From positions 1 to 64,000 of the forward strand of contig NZ_UFQC01000026.1 in NCBI RefSeq assembly GCF_900496975.1: a stretch of 64,000 bases of DNA. The letters run 5' to 3'. Positions 15,333-25,074 of this stretch are shown here, piece after piece. The position numbers and the translations under genes are program-made. Within the stretch, counting starts at the first letter, position 1. Each line of letters starts with the position of its first letter. The notes under the pieces were generated by a model. That model made no database searches. It was given only the letters and a program-made list of their open reading frames with translations, and was not told where the DNA came from. Source of the DNA: Achromobacter veterisilvae. GTDB taxonomy: Bacteria > Pseudomonadota > Gammaproteobacteria > Burkholderiales > Burkholderiaceae_B.

Positions 15333-15731
15333 ATGTCCGAGCAGCAGCACGTCCGTGCGGACGGGACGGTCACGTTCCTTCCGCACCGGCTCAACCGCCA
15401 TCCCGTTGTCGTGCGCGGCCTCACCGCCGACGAGCTGTGGATCTGCTGCGGCCTGTCCGGCGCCGCCGGCCTGCTGGTCGGCGCGCCGCTTTCGTGGGTG
15501 TTCCGCACGATCGCCATCGCACCGACGTTCGTTGTCCTGGGCGTGGCCTTGGGCGTGTTCATCGGCGGCGGCATCCTGCGCCGCCTCAAGCGTGGGCGCC
15601 CCGACACCTGGCTTTATCGGCAGTTGCAGTGGCGCATCGCAACGGGCCATCCGCTGATGGCCGGCTGGGTGGGCGGCCACGTGCTGATCTCGCGCTCGGG
15701 CTTCTGGTCCACCCGCAGGAGCATGCGATGA
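15333..15731 (+). CDS. TIGR03750-type conjugal transfer protein (TraL/VirB3-like)
   Basis: A 132-residue protein with two adjacent membrane segments (about 36-80) followed by a basic cytoplasmic part (LRRLKRGRPDTWLYRQLQWR). The layout resembles VirB3/TraL proteins that dock the T4SS ATPase to the inner membrane. The N-terminus (FLPHRLNRHPVVVRGLTADEL) is characteristic. It overlaps the next gene by 4 bases (ATGA). Confidence 0.85.
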   Translation: MSEQQHVRADGTVTFLPHRLNRHPVVVRGLTADELWICCGLSGAAGLLVGAPLSWVFRTIAIAPTFVVLGVALGVFIGGGILRRLKRGRPDTWLYRQLQWRIATGHPLMAGWVGGHVLISRSGFWSTRRSMR

Positions 15732-16420
15732 GTCGCTTCAAGAACGAGATCGCCCACCTGCAGGCGCACATCAAGACCTTGCGCCTGGGCGCGGGCGCGC
15801 TGGTCATTGTCGCCCTGGTCATGGGCGGCGGCTGGTGGAGCGCGCCGCGCGACCTGACCATCCACGTCCCGCCCGACCTGCGCTCTGGCAGTACCCGCAA
15901 GTGGTGGGAAGTGCCGCCCGAATCGGTCTATGCGTTCACGTTCTACGTGTTCCAGACGCTGAACCGCTGGCCGACCAATGGCGAAGAAGACTACTCGCGC
16001 AACCTCCACACGCTCTCGCCGTACCTCACCCCGTCCTGCCAGGCCTTCCTTCGCGCGGACTACGACTACCGCCGCTCCACCGGCGAGCTACGCCAGCGCG
16101 TGCGCGGCATCTACGAGATTCCCGGCCGCGGCTATGGCGACGACCCCACGGCGCGCGTGCGCACCGTGTCCGATCGCGACTGGGTGGTGACGCTGGACAT
16201 CACGGCGGACGAGTACTACGGCGCCGAGCAGGTCAAGCGCGCCCTGGTGCGTTATCCGATCAAGGTCACGCGGGTGGACGTCGATCCCGCCCGCAACCCG
16301 TTCGGCCTGGCGCTGGACTGCTACGAAGGCGCGCCCCAGCGCATCAGTGCACCGGAGCCGGCGCGCCCGGCGTCGAGTGGCCTGTCTCCGCAAGCGCCTC
16401 AAGGAGGAAACACCCCATGA
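15728..16420 (+). CDS. TIGR03746-type ICE protein (TraE/VirB5-8-like)
   Basis: A 230-residue protein with an N-terminal membrane anchor (about 20-40) and a periplasmic domain. It contains the family-like WWEVPPESVYAFTFYVFQTLNRWP and a C-terminal region resembling the VirB8/TraE scaffold fold. The start is chosen at 15728 because the frame upstream overlaps another gene and ATGA coupling is present. The C-terminal 25 residues are Pro/Ser/Ala-rich. Its stop overlaps the next start. Confidence 0.85.
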   Translation: MSRFKNEIAHLQAHIKTLRLGAGALVIVALVMGGGWWSAPRDLTIHVPPDLRSGSTRKWWEVPPESVYAFTFYVFQTLNRWPTNGEEDYSRNLHTLSPYLTPSCQAFLRADYDYRRSTGELRQRVRGIYEIPGRGYGDDPTARVRTVSDRDWVVTLDITADEYYGAEQVKRALVRYPIKVTRVDVDPARNPFGLALDCYEGAPQRISAPEPARPASSGLSPQAPQGGNTP

Positions 16421-17328
16421 AGCATCCTGTACTCGCGCTGCTGGGGCTACTGGCCGTGGCCGCGGCACCCGTCGCCCAGGCGGTGGAGATCCTGCGTTGG
16501 GAACGCATGCCACTGGCAGTGCCGCTGAAGGTCGGTCAGGAACGCATCGTGTTCATCGACCGGAACGTGCGCGTGGGCGTGCCCGCGGGCGTGGGCGAAC
16601 GCCTGCGCGTGCAGAGTGCGGGTGGCGCGGTGTACCTGCGCGCCAGCGAGCCGATCGAGCCCACGCGGTTGCAACTGCAGGACGCCGACACGGGCGCGCT
16701 GATCCTGCTGGACATCGCAGCCGAACCGCCCAAGGACGGGGAAGCCGAGCTGGAGCCGGTGCGCATCGTCGAGGGTGACAGCGCACCGGGACGCTATGGC
16801 GAGCAGGCCGACAGTGCCGAGGCCCCGGCACGCGCCCAGGGCCAGGCAGGTGCGCGGACCGCGCGGCGCGAAACTCCGGTCCCTGTCGTGCTGACGCGCT
16901 TCGCCGCGCAGAACCTCTACGCACCGCTGCGCACCGTCGAGCCGCTTCCGGGCGTCATGCGGGTCAACCTGCCCCGCGACCTCGACCTGGACACACTGAT
17001 GCCAACGCTGCCGGTGCGCGCGGTCGCGCTCGCGTCGTGGCGCCTGGAAGACCAATGGGTGACTGCCGTGCGCCTTACCAACACCGGCGCCGACTGGGTC
17101 GCGCTCGACCCGCGCGTGCTGCAAGGCGATTTCCTCACCGCCACCTTCCAGCACGAGGCGCTGGGCCCGCGCGGCACGCCCGAGGACACGACCGTCCTCT
17201 ACCTGGTCACGGGCGGCCGCGGCCTCGCGCAGTCGCTGCTGCCGGCGATTCACCGCTTCGACCCTGCCGTGCATCTGCCGCAGCCGGACGGCGACGAGAA
17301 CGCCAAGGAGGCCCGCCATGCGCAGTAA
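16417..17328 (+). CDS. TIGR03749-type ICE protein (TraK/VirB9-like), exported
   Basis: A 303-residue protein with a signal peptide ending AQAVE (about residue 20), then a beta-rich N-terminal domain (VPLKVGQERIVFIDRNVRVGV), an acidic/Ala linker and a C-terminal beta domain. This corresponds to TraK/VirB9 of other T4SS, part of the outer-membrane core complex. ATG at 16417 overlaps the preceding stop; a ribosome site (AAGGAGG) lies 10 bases upstream. The gene overlaps the TraB-like gene by 11 bases. Confidence 0.85.
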   Translation: MKHPVLALLGLLAVAAAPVAQAVEILRWERMPLAVPLKVGQERIVFIDRNVRVGVPAGVGERLRVQSAGGAVYLRASEPIEPTRLQLQDADTGALILLDIAAEPPKDGEAELEPVRIVEGDSAPGRYGEQADSAEAPARAQGQAGARTARRETPVPVVLTRFAAQNLYAPLRTVEPLPGVMRVNLPRDLDLDTLMPTLPVRAVALASWRLEDQWVTAVRLTNTGADWVALDPRVLQGDFLTATFQHEALGPRGTPEDTTVLYLVTGGRGLAQSLLPAIHRFDPAVHLPQPDGDENAKEARHAQ

Positions 17329-18736
17329 CGGCCTGCTCAAGTGGCTGATGATCCCTGTCGCCATCCTGGTGCTGTTCGTCGGTATCCGGCTGTTCTCGGG
17401 TGGAGGCAGCACGGCGCCACCCGCGGCGGACAACGGCGCCCAGCTCACGCCCGAGGAAATGAAGGCGCTGGGCATCGAAGGCGACACCCCGCGCGACACC
17501 GTGGCGACGCTCGTTGCCCAAGTGAAGCAGTTGCGCACCGAGCTTCAGACCGCGCTCTCGGACAACAAGTCGCAGCGTGAAGAGAACCAGCGACTGCGCC
17601 AGCGCGAGAACTCCATCGACCAGCGCATCAACTCGGCGCTCGAATCCGAGCGGTCCAACCTGCGCCGCGACCAGGAGCAGGCGGCCAGCGCGCGCCAGCA
17701 GACCGAAGGGCTGCTCGCCGACCTGCAGCGGCGCCTGGACAGCATCGGCGGGCGCGGCGGCGGCCATGCGGACCTGCCCGTGGGCCTGGGGCTGCAGGGC
17801 GGCGACGAGGCCGGCATGGAGGGCGGCGTGCGGTGGGTCGAGCCGGACGACGCAAAGCCCGCCGAGGGGCGCAACGGCGGTCGTGGCGCGAGCGGCGGAA
17901 TGAGCTTCCCCACGAGCTTCGGCCCGGCGCAGAGCACGCTCGAAACCACCGCGGAAACCGTGGCCAACGCGGGCGCCCGCGCCTCTGGGGTCAAGAGTGC
18001 CAAGCCGGTCTATACCGTGCCGACCAACTCCACGCTCATGGGTTCGGTCGCCATGACCGCGCTGATCGGCCGCGTGCCGATCGACGGCACGGTCAACGAT
18101 CCCTATCCGTTCAAAGTCCTGGTCGGGCCGGACAACCTGACCGCCAATGGCATCGACATTCCCGACGTGGCCGGCGCCGTGTTCAGCGGCACCGCATCGG
18201 GCGACTGGACGCTTTCGTGCGTGCGCGGCCAGGTGCGCAGCATCACGTTCGTCTTCAACGACGGCACGATCCGCACGATCCCCGAAGACCGCGAGGGCAA
18301 CCAGCAGAACAACCAGCAACGCGACGGCTTGGGCTGGATCAGCGACCCGCACGGCATCCCCTGCGTCAGCGGCGAGCGGCGCAGCAACGCCCAGCAGTAC
18401 CTCGGCTCGCAGGCCCTGATCACCGCGGCCGGTGCCGGCGTGGCCTCGCTCATCGAGAGCGACAGCGGCCGCATGTCCTATGTCGGCTCGGACGGCTCCA
18501 TCGGCACCGTGGGCATCACCGGCCAGGAAGCGGTCGGCCAGATTCTCGCGGGCGGTGTCCGGGACATGTCGGCCTGGGTCAACAAGCTCTACGGCCAGGC
18601 GTTCGCCGCCGTCTATGTGCAGCCCGGCGCCAAGGTCGCCGTCCACCTCGAAAAACCGCTCGCCATCGACTTCGATCCCGAAGGCCGCAAGGTCGATCAC
18701 CGCGCAGGAGAAAGCCATGCTCTCGAACTCGATTAA
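17318..18736 (+). CDS. TIGR03752-type ICE protein (TraB/VirB10-like)
   Basis: A 472-residue protein: one N-terminal membrane helix (about 8-28), a coiled coil (about 65-145, rich in Glu/Arg/Gln), a Gly/Pro-rich linker, then a periplasmic beta-barrel domain (about 210-440) like VirB10/TraB, with SVAMTALIGRVPIDGTV at its start. VirB10-like proteins bridge inner and outer membranes in the T4SS. It overlaps the lipoprotein gene that follows, the VirB7-like partner, by 20 bases. Confidence 0.88.
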   Translation: MRSNGLLKWLMIPVAILVLFVGIRLFSGGGSTAPPAADNGAQLTPEEMKALGIEGDTPRDTVATLVAQVKQLRTELQTALSDNKSQREENQRLRQRENSIDQRINSALESERSNLRRDQEQAASARQQTEGLLADLQRRLDSIGGRGGGHADLPVGLGLQGGDEAGMEGGVRWVEPDDAKPAEGRNGGRGASGGMSFPTSFGPAQSTLETTAETVANAGARASGVKSAKPVYTVPTNSTLMGSVAMTALIGRVPIDGTVNDPYPFKVLVGPDNLTANGIDIPDVAGAVFSGTASGDWTLSCVRGQVRSITFVFNDGTIRTIPEDREGNQQNNQQRDGLGWISDPHGIPCVSGERRSNAQQYLGSQALITAAGAGVASLIESDSGRMSYVGSDGSIGTVGITGQEAVGQILAGGVRDMSAWVNKLYGQAFAAVYVQPGAKVAVHLEKPLAIDFDPEGRKVDHRAGESHALELD

Positions 18737-19157
18737 GGGCCTGGTGCTGGCCCTCGCCGTCGCGGTGCTCGGCGGCTGCGCCACCAGCAAGGAAAAGCTG
18801 CTGACCCACGGTGACCGCACGATGATGGACATCTGGCAGCAGGAGGCCGGCGACGGCGGTGGCGCAGCCGGACGGAACGCCGGCCGCCAGCTGCTCGATG
18901 CGCGCCAGAGCCTGCGTCGGCCCCTGACCGACGCCGACGTGCAGGCCGCACCTGTCGAGCAGATGCGCTACACGCGCACCGCGCGCAATGAGGTCCACCG
19001 CCAGTTCCAGCGCCTGCCCAATCCCGATCTCGTGATGTACGTGTACCCGCATCTGGCCGGCACCGATCCCGTGCCGGTGCCCGGCTACACGACCGTCTTC
19101 CCGCTCTACCAGCGCATCCAGTACGCGATGCCGGGCGAGCGCGTGGAGGACTACTGA
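18717..19157 (+). CDS. TIGR03751-type conjugal transfer lipoprotein (VirB7/TraV-like)
   Basis: A 146-residue lipoprotein: hydrophobic N-terminus and lipobox LGGC (cysteine about residue 21). The C-terminal part (NPDLVMYVYPHLAGTDPVPVPGYTTVFPLY) is the family hallmark. It is expected in the outer-membrane ring with the TraB- and TraK-like proteins encoded upstream. Start at 18717 after a ribosome site (CAGGAG). Its stop overlaps the TraC start by 1 base. Confidence 0.85.
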   Translation: MLSNSIKGLVLALAVAVLGGCATSKEKLLTHGDRTMMDIWQQEAGDGGGAAGRNAGRQLLDARQSLRRPLTDADVQAAPVEQMRYTRTARNEVHRQFQRLPNPDLVMYVYPHLAGTDPVPVPGYTTVFPLYQRIQYAMPGERVEDY

Positions 19158-22048
19158 TGCGGTGGAAACTCCCATGGCCGAAGCTGGCCGGCGCCGGCTC
19201 CAGTAGCCCGGCTAGCGATGAGCAGCCGGACAGCTGGCAGCGCCACGTCGAGGCCTTGCGCCAGGCCGGCATCCCCGAACCCGGTTCGGCAGTCCACGGC
19301 CGCAAGCCAGCGACCGTGGCCGACGAGCAGGCGCTGTACGACGTTGCGCCGTCCTTCGTGGAACTGCTGCCCTGGGTGGAGTTCTTGCCCGGGTCGAAAT
19401 CGATGCTCCTGGAGGATGGCCAATCGGTGGCGGCGTTCTACGAACTGGTGCCGCTGGGCACCGAAGGCCGGGAACCCGGCTGGCTCGCGCATGCCCGCGA
19501 CGCCCTGGAAAACGCGCTTCAGGACAGTTTCGATGAACTGGACGAGAACCCGTGGGTGCTCCAGCTCTATGCCCAGGACGAACCGAGCTTCGACCAGTAC
19601 ATGCAGACCTTGCGCGATTACGTGCAGCCACGTGCGCGCGGCTCGGCGTTCACCGAGTTCTACTTGCGCTTCTTCGGCCACCACCTGCGCGCTGTGGCCA
19701 AGCCCGGCGGCCTGTTCGAGGACACGGTGGTTACGCGGCTGCGCTGGCGCGGGCAGACGCGGCGTGTGCGCATGGTGGTGTACCGCCGCGCGAGCGGACA
19801 GGGACAGGCAAACCGCCGCGGCCAGACACCCGAGCAGATGCTGGGCATCGTCTGCGACCGCCTATGCGGCGGCCTGGCGAACGCCGGCATCCAGGCCCGG
19901 CGCATGGTTGCAGCGGACGTTCACGACTGGCTGCTGCGATGGTTCAACCCGCGCCCCACGCTGCTCGGCCCTGGGGTGGAGGACCGGGAGCGCTTCTACG
20001 CGTTGGCGCGCTATCCGGACAGTACCGAGGAAAGCGAGGCCGGCGAGATCGAGTTGGCGAGCGGGCGGGATTTCAGCCAGCGGCTGTTCTTTGGGCAGCC
20101 GCGCTCGGACGTGGCGCAAGGGGCCTGGTACTTCGACGGCATGCCGCACCGCGTGCTGATCACCGACCGGCTGCGCATGCCGCCCGGCACCGGGCACCTG
20201 ACCGGCGAGACCCGCAAGGGAGACGCGATCAACACGCTATTCGATCAGATGCCCGAGGACACCTTGATGTGTCTCACCATGGTGGCCACGCCGCAGGACG
20301 TCCTCGAATCGGACCTCAACCATCTGGCGAAGAAAGCTGTGGGCGAGACGCTGGCGTCGGAGCAGACGCTCAAGGACGTGCATGAAGCCCGCTCCCTGAT
20401 CGGCAGCGCGCACAAGCTCTACCGGGGCACTCTGGCGTTCTACCTACGCGGGCGCGACGAGGCGGAACTGGATCGGCGCGGCCTGGACCTCGCGAACGTG
20501 ATGCTCAACGCCGGCCTGCAGCCGGTGCGCGAGGACGACGAGGTGGCGCCGCTCAACAGCTACCTGCGCTGGCTGCCGTGCTGCTACAACCCCGGCAAGG
20601 ACCGGCGCCGGTGGTACACGCAACTGATGTTCGCCCAGCACGCGGCGAACCTGTCGCCGGTGTGGGGCCGCGCCCAGGGCACGGGGCACCCCGGCATCAC
20701 GATGTTCAATCGCGGAGGCGGCCCGATTACGTTTGACCCCTTGAACAGGTTGGATCGGCAGATGAATGCCCATCTGTTCCTGTTCGGTCCCACGGGCTCG
20801 GGCAAGAGCGCCACGCTCAACAACCTGCTGAACCAGGTCACCGCGATCTATCGGCCGCGCCTCTTCATCGTGGAAGCCGGCAACAGCTTCGGCTTGTTCA
20901 GCGACTTCGCCAGGCGCCTGGGGCTGACCGTGAACCGGGTCAAGCTGGCACCCGGCTCGGGCATCAGCCTGGCGCCGTTCGCCGACGCACGCCGGCTGAT
21001 CGAAACGCCCAGCGACGTGCAGACGCTCGATGCCGATGCACTGGACGAAGACCTGCCACCGGATGCCTCGGCCATGGAGGCGGACGAGCAGCGCGACGTG
21101 CTGGGCGAGCTGGAGATCACGGCACGGCTGATGATCACGGGCGGCGAAGACAAGGAAGAAGCGCGGATGACGCGGGCCGACCGCTCGCTGATCCGCCAGT
21201 GCATCCTCGACGCGGCCGAACATTGCGTGGCAGAGAAGCGCACTGTGCTCACGCGCGATGTGCGCAATGCGCTGCGCACCCGCGGCCAGGACCCGACGTT
21301 GCCCGAGATGCGGCGCGTGCGGCTGCTGGAGATGGCGGACGCGATGGACATGTTCTGCCAAGGCACGGACGGCGAGATGTTCGACCGCGACGGCACGCCG
21401 TGGCCCGAGGCCGACATCACGCTGGTCGATCTGGCGACCTACGCCCGCGAGGGCTACAACGCGCAGCTCTCGATCGCGTACATCAGCCTCATCAGCACGG
21501 TGAACAACATCGCGGAGCGTGACCAGTATCTCGGCCGCCCGATCATCAACGTGACCGACGAAGGCCACGTGATCACCAAGAACCCGCTGCTCGCGCCGTA
21601 TACCGTGAAAATTACAAAAATGTGGCGCAAGCTGGGGGCCTGGTACTGGCTAGCTACACAAAATATTGACGACCTACCGCGCGCCGCGGAGCCGATGCTC
21701 AACATGATCGAGTGGTGGATCTGCCTGTCGATGCCCCCCGATGAAGTGGAGAAGATCGCGCGGTTCCGCGAACTGAGCCAAGCGCAGAAAGCGCTGATGC
21801 TCTCGGCACGCAAGGAAGCGGGCAAGTTCACCGAGGGCGTCATCCTCTCCAAGAGCATGGAGGTGCTCTTCCGCGCCGTGCCGCCGAGCCTGTATCTCGC
21901 GCTCGCGCAGACCGAACCCGAAGAGAAGGCCGAGCGCTACCAGCTCATGCAGCAGCACGGCGTCAGCGAGTTGGATGCCGCCTTCAAGGTGGCCGAGAAG
22001 ATCGACCGGGCACGCGGCATCGAGTCGCCGGCCCTGGACCTGCCCTGA
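19157..22048 (+). CDS. traC: TraC/VirB4-type conjugative transfer ATPase
   Basis: A 963-residue T4SS motor ATPase (TIGR03744-type). Walker A at about 544-551 (GPTGSGKS) in a P-loop domain, Walker B-type strand with INVTDEGH, and a VirB4-like C-terminal helical part. The N-terminal half (about 1-500) is the VirB4/TraC-specific domain. It energises pilus assembly and substrate transfer at the inner membrane. The length matches the family and no key motif is missing. A DsbA-like gene follows after 24 bases. Confidence 0.92.
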   Translation: MRWKLPWPKLAGAGSSSPASDEQPDSWQRHVEALRQAGIPEPGSAVHGRKPATVADEQALYDVAPSFVELLPWVEFLPGSKSMLLEDGQSVAAFYELVPLGTEGREPGWLAHARDALENALQDSFDELDENPWVLQLYAQDEPSFDQYMQTLRDYVQPRARGSAFTEFYLRFFGHHLRAVAKPGGLFEDTVVTRLRWRGQTRRVRMVVYRRASGQGQANRRGQTPEQMLGIVCDRLCGGLANAGIQARRMVAADVHDWLLRWFNPRPTLLGPGVEDRERFYALARYPDSTEESEAGEIELASGRDFSQRLFFGQPRSDVAQGAWYFDGMPHRVLITDRLRMPPGTGHLTGETRKGDAINTLFDQMPEDTLMCLTMVATPQDVLESDLNHLAKKAVGETLASEQTLKDVHEARSLIGSAHKLYRGTLAFYLRGRDEAELDRRGLDLANVMLNAGLQPVREDDEVAPLNSYLRWLPCCYNPGKDRRRWYTQLMFAQHAANLSPVWGRAQGTGHPGITMFNRGGGPITFDPLNRLDRQMNAHLFLFGPTGSGKSATLNNLLNQVTAIYRPRLFIVEAGNSFGLFSDFARRLGLTVNRVKLAPGSGISLAPFADARRLIETPSDVQTLDADALDEDLPPDASAMEADEQRDVLGELEITARLMITGGEDKEEARMTRADRSLIRQCILDAAEHCVAEKRTVLTRDVRNALRTRGQDPTLPEMRRVRLLEMADAMDMFCQGTDGEMFDRDGTPWPEADITLVDLATYAREGYNAQLSIAYISLISTVNNIAERDQYLGRPIINVTDEGHVITKNPLLAPYTVKITKMWRKLGAWYWLATQNIDDLPRAAEPMLNMIEWWICLSMPPDEVEKIARFRELSQAQKALMLSARKEAGKFTEGVILSKSMEVLFRAVPPSLYLALAQTEPEEKAERYQLMQQHGVSELDAAFKVAEKIDRARGIESPALDLP

Positions 22049-22072
22049 ATCTGCCGTACACCGGAGAACGCC

Positions 22073-22837
22073 ATGGAACAGAAACGCCCATCCATTCCGA
22101 TGCAGGTCCAGGCGTTCCGTCGTCGGCGCTGGCAGTTCCGCTGGCCCTGGGCATTGGCCGCGGTGCTGGTTGCGCTGCTGCTGATCTGGCTCGTGTCACG
22201 TTCGCCAGGCGGGTCCACACCTCAGACTTCGGCGCCAGTCAGCGACACGCAGGTGGCTGGGCCTCCGTGGCAGATGGGCAATCCGGAAGGGCGTTTCACG
22301 CTGACGCTCTACGCGGACCTCGAATGCCCGTTCTGCCGGTCCTATTTTCCAGTGCTCAAGCGTTGGGTGGCCGGCAATGCGGACGTGACCTTGCAATGGC
22401 ACCACCTGCCGTTGGCCGCGCATGAGCCAGCCGCGTCCGCCGAAGCGCGCCTGGCGGAATGCGCGGGCGAAGCCGGCAGCCATGCCGCCTTTTGGCAGGC
22501 CGTCGAATGGGTCTATGCCCACACGCGGAGCGACGGCCAGGGCTTGCCTGAAGGGCTGCGCTACCCCGACCTCACTCCAGCGATCGAGCAGTGTCTGGCG
22601 AGCGAGCGGCCCGATGCACCGATCCGCGCCCAGACGGCGGAAGCCACGAACAGCGGCGTGATCGCCACGCCATCGCTGCGGCTGCACGATCGCGAAACCG
22701 GCAAGGCGATCCTGCTGCAGGGCCCGATCGAGGGCGATGCCTTGCTGTCGGCCATGGACATGCTCGCGGCCGGCGATCCCGCCGCCATACCCACATCGGA
22801 AATGCCTGCCGACGTCGTCGGCGACATGCCCAGGTAG
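22073..22837 (+). CDS. DsbA-like thiol oxidoreductase of the ICE
   Basis: A 254-residue protein with an N-terminal membrane anchor (about 23-43) and a periplasmic thioredoxin fold with active-site motif C85-P-F-C88, preceded by LTLYADLECPF. The cis-proline region is ATPSLRL (about 201). Such proteins (TrbB/DsbC/DsbA-type) make or correct disulfides in secreted T4SS subunits, several of which in this cluster are Cys-rich. It shares the operon direction of TraC. Confidence 0.88.
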   Translation: MEQKRPSIPMQVQAFRRRRWQFRWPWALAAVLVALLLIWLVSRSPGGSTPQTSAPVSDTQVAGPPWQMGNPEGRFTLTLYADLECPFCRSYFPVLKRWVAGNADVTLQWHHLPLAAHEPAASAEARLAECAGEAGSHAAFWQAVEWVYAHTRSDGQGLPEGLRYPDLTPAIEQCLASERPDAPIRAQTAEATNSGVIATPSLRLHDRETGKAILLQGPIEGDALLSAMDMLAAGDPAAIPTSEMPADVVGDMPR

Positions 22838-23012
22838 CCCCGGTCTTCAAGGCTACGGCGCAGTCCGCTGCGCTGACCGCAACCCGTTCGCCTCGCATCC
22901 TGGCCGCGAACGATCACCGCCACCGCGGTGATGGATGCACCTTGTTCGTTCCCCAGGAGGGCTTGCCCTCCCCGGGCGCGCGCCCTCCGATCTCACCATT
23001 TGGAGGTTCGCC

Positions 23013-23507
23013 ATGTCTTTCGTCGTCAATGACTCCTGCCTGGAGTCGCTTTCCGCCATCGCTGCCCAGCACGAGGACTGGATCATCCAGCAAGCCATTG
23101 CGCTGCTGGAGAAGCGGGTTTTCAAAGCGGGTCCGAAACTCCTCGACCCCACGGCCGTGCGCGACTACCTGCGCGTGAAGCTGGTGGCCGAGCCCAACGA
23201 AATATTCGTCGCTGTGTTCCTGGACAGCATGCACCAGGTACTGGCCTACGAGCCGCTGTTCAGGGGCACGATCAACGCGACTTCGGTCTATCCGCGTGTC
23301 GTTGTGCAGCGTGTTCTGCAGTTGAATGCGGCCGCGGTGGTCTTCGCGCACCAGCACCCCTCGGGCATTTCCGAGCCGTCGAGCGCGGATCGCATGCTGA
23401 CCCAGCAACTGCAGGCCGCGCTGGCGCTCATCGATGTGCGGGTACTGGACCACATCATCGTCGGCCAGGGTGCCCCGTTCTCCTTTGCGGAGTCCGGCCT
23501 GCTGTAA
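23013..23507 (+). CDS. radC: RadC-like JAMM-domain protein
   Basis: A 164-residue protein of the RadC/YfjY family found in many ICEs and phages. The JAMM metalloprotease-like motif is complete: H113-Q-H115-PSG followed by a serine/aspartate pair (EPSSAD), with the preceding glutamate in the N-terminal half. It is shorter than chromosomal RadC (about 220 residues) because it lacks the helix-hairpin-helix region. The biochemical role is not settled. Start at 23013 after GGAGG. A good terminator follows. Confidence 0.9.
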   Translation: MSFVVNDSCLESLSAIAAQHEDWIIQQAIALLEKRVFKAGPKLLDPTAVRDYLRVKLVAEPNEIFVAVFLDSMHQVLAYEPLFRGTINATSVYPRVVVQRVLQLNAAAVVFAHQHPSGISEPSSADRMLTQQLQAALALIDVRVLDHIIVGQGAPFSFAESGLL

Positions 23508-23532
23508 GGGTTGTACTGCTTCGTTGATCAGC

Positions 23533-23558
23533 GCGGAGGCTTCGGCCTCCGCATTTTT
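23533..23558 (+). terminator. Rho-independent terminator after radC-like gene
   Basis: An 8-bp stem (GCGGAGGC / GCCTCCGC) with a TTCG loop, followed by a run of five T residues (23554-23558), 25 bases after the radC-like stop. It probably ends the first T4SS transcription unit. Confidence 0.88.
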
Positions 23559-23671
23559 CTGCGCGGCGACACAAGCAGGTATGCGGGGTGGCCGCGATGC
23601 GCATTGTTTGTTGGGGCCGCATGGGGTTCGGCGTTTGACTATGGCCCTGATCAACTTCCGGGGTGCAAGAC

Positions 23672-24118
23672 ATGCCAGGAGCTTTTACCCGGTTCGCACC
23701 AGGCTGGCGAACCCTTGGCCTGGCCATCGTGCTGCCGGCGTCGTTCGCGGCATTCAGCCCGGCCGCGTTCGCCGCCGACGTGGTGGTCGTCACCGACAGC
23801 CGCCACCCGGTCAAGACCATGGGCGGCGAGCGGCTGATCGAGCTGGACCGGGCATCCGGGCTCGAAGCAGAGCTTTCCGCAGATCTGCCAGCCGACCCCG
23901 AGCGCGCAGCAGCCATCGTCCGGCAACGCCTGAACCAAGGCGGCACCGACCTTCAGCGCCGCATTGGCACCGCCTACCAGGGCATCACCGACGCATGGAG
24001 TTTGGGTGTCACGACCATCCCGGCCGTCGTGGTGGACCAACGCTATGTGGTCTATGGCGAGCCTGACGTGGCCCGGGCCGTGTCCTGCATCGAGCAGCAC
24101 CGGAGGAGGCAACCGTGA
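23672..24118 (+). CDS. TIGR03757-type ICE protein, exported
   Basis: A 148-residue protein with a signal peptide ending AFAAD (about residue 35), followed by VVVVTDSRHPVKTM and a C-terminal TIPAVVVDQRYVVYGEPDVARA typical of TIGR03757. The C-terminal half looks like a thioredoxin-type fold without Cys pair, as in TrbC-like pilus proteins. A GTG at 23663 is an alternative start 3 codons upstream. It opens the second T4SS block and overlaps the next gene by 4 bases. Confidence 0.8.
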   Translation: MPGAFTRFAPGWRTLGLAIVLPASFAAFSPAAFAADVVVVTDSRHPVKTMGGERLIELDRASGLEAELSADLPADPERAAAIVRQRLNQGGTDLQRRIGTAYQGITDAWSLGVTTIPAVVVDQRYVVYGEPDVARAVSCIEQHRRRQP

Positions 24119-25065
24119 CCTATCGCCCATTCGACCTGCTGCGCCGCCTGCGCGTCGCCGTGGCCTCGCTGCTGCTGGTCAGCGCCACGGGCAGCTACGC
24201 CCTGAACACCGTCACCATCGTGTCCTCCGTCATGTCGCCGGACTGCCTGGAGTACCGGGTGGTGGGCATCTGCTACTGGCTGTATTGCACCTATGGCGGC
24301 TGCTCGGTGCGCACGTCCACCAAGGTCCGGCACTACGTCCCCGATGCGGTCGTCTCCAGCTACAGCAACACCGGAGAGAACCCCTGGGTCGAAGTGCGAG
24401 CGATGAGCATGCCGAACGCCTCGGCCCAGGCAGGCGGCGACGGCACCACCAACGAAGACCACGAAAACAACCTCGCCAAATTCAAGAACGCCGATGTCAT
24501 CGGCCATCCCGGCGGCGAGGTGTTCAACCAGTTCGCCTCGTCCTCGGGCTATTTTTGCCAAGGCGCGGGAACGGCCTTCATGCCGTATCTGCTCAGCACC
24601 TTGGACACGCTGGCCTGGCGCTACAACGTGCCCGAGATGGCCTACCCGGAGGCGCTGATCCCGGGCCGGCGCGAGGTCGGTGCGCGCACCACGATGAACC
24701 TCTGGGGCAATGTCTATCCGCGCGGCGGCTTCCTGCACCAGACCGACGACCACAAATCCGGGGCGGTCGTGGCTCAGCGCGCCGGTGACGTCGTCACGCG
24801 GCGCGGGCAGTTGCACGTGTACCAGCCGCTGCTCGCCAACGCGCGTGATGGCTACTGGCCGGCCGGCGCGCTGATGGAAGGTGATGCCTCGACCGGCAAG
24901 TGGCAGGAACTGACGCCGCGCCTGTCGAACACCTGCGTGGTGTTCCCCCACAGCGGCACGCTGACCCAAGCCCAGCAAGGCGACTACGCGTGGGCGCTGT
25001 GGCGTCCGTATGCGTGCTGCGAACGCCGGGGCCAGGTGTTCCTCGGCAGCGTCGATTTCCTCTGA
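24115..25065 (+). CDS. TIGR03756-type ICE protein (TraU-like)
   Basis: A 316-residue exported protein: signal peptide about 1-30, then a Cys-rich region (CLEYRVVGICYWLYCTYGGC) like TraU of F-type T4SS, and VPEMAYPEALIPGRREVG further on. TraU-like proteins are needed for mating-pair stabilisation or DNA transfer. The many cysteines suggest disulfides, which fits the DsbA-like protein encoded upstream. Complete length for the family. Confidence 0.88.
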   Translation: MTYRPFDLLRRLRVAVASLLLVSATGSYALNTVTIVSSVMSPDCLEYRVVGICYWLYCTYGGCSVRTSTKVRHYVPDAVVSSYSNTGENPWVEVRAMSMPNASAQAGGDGTTNEDHENNLAKFKNADVIGHPGGEVFNQFASSSGYFCQGAGTAFMPYLLSTLDTLAWRYNVPEMAYPEALIPGRREVGARTTMNLWGNVYPRGGFLHQTDDHKSGAVVAQRAGDVVTRRGQLHVYQPLLANARDGYWPAGALMEGDASTGKWQELTPRLSNTCVVFPHSGTLTQAQQGDYAWALWRPYACCERRGQVFLGSVDFL

Positions 25066-25074
25066 GGTGCCACG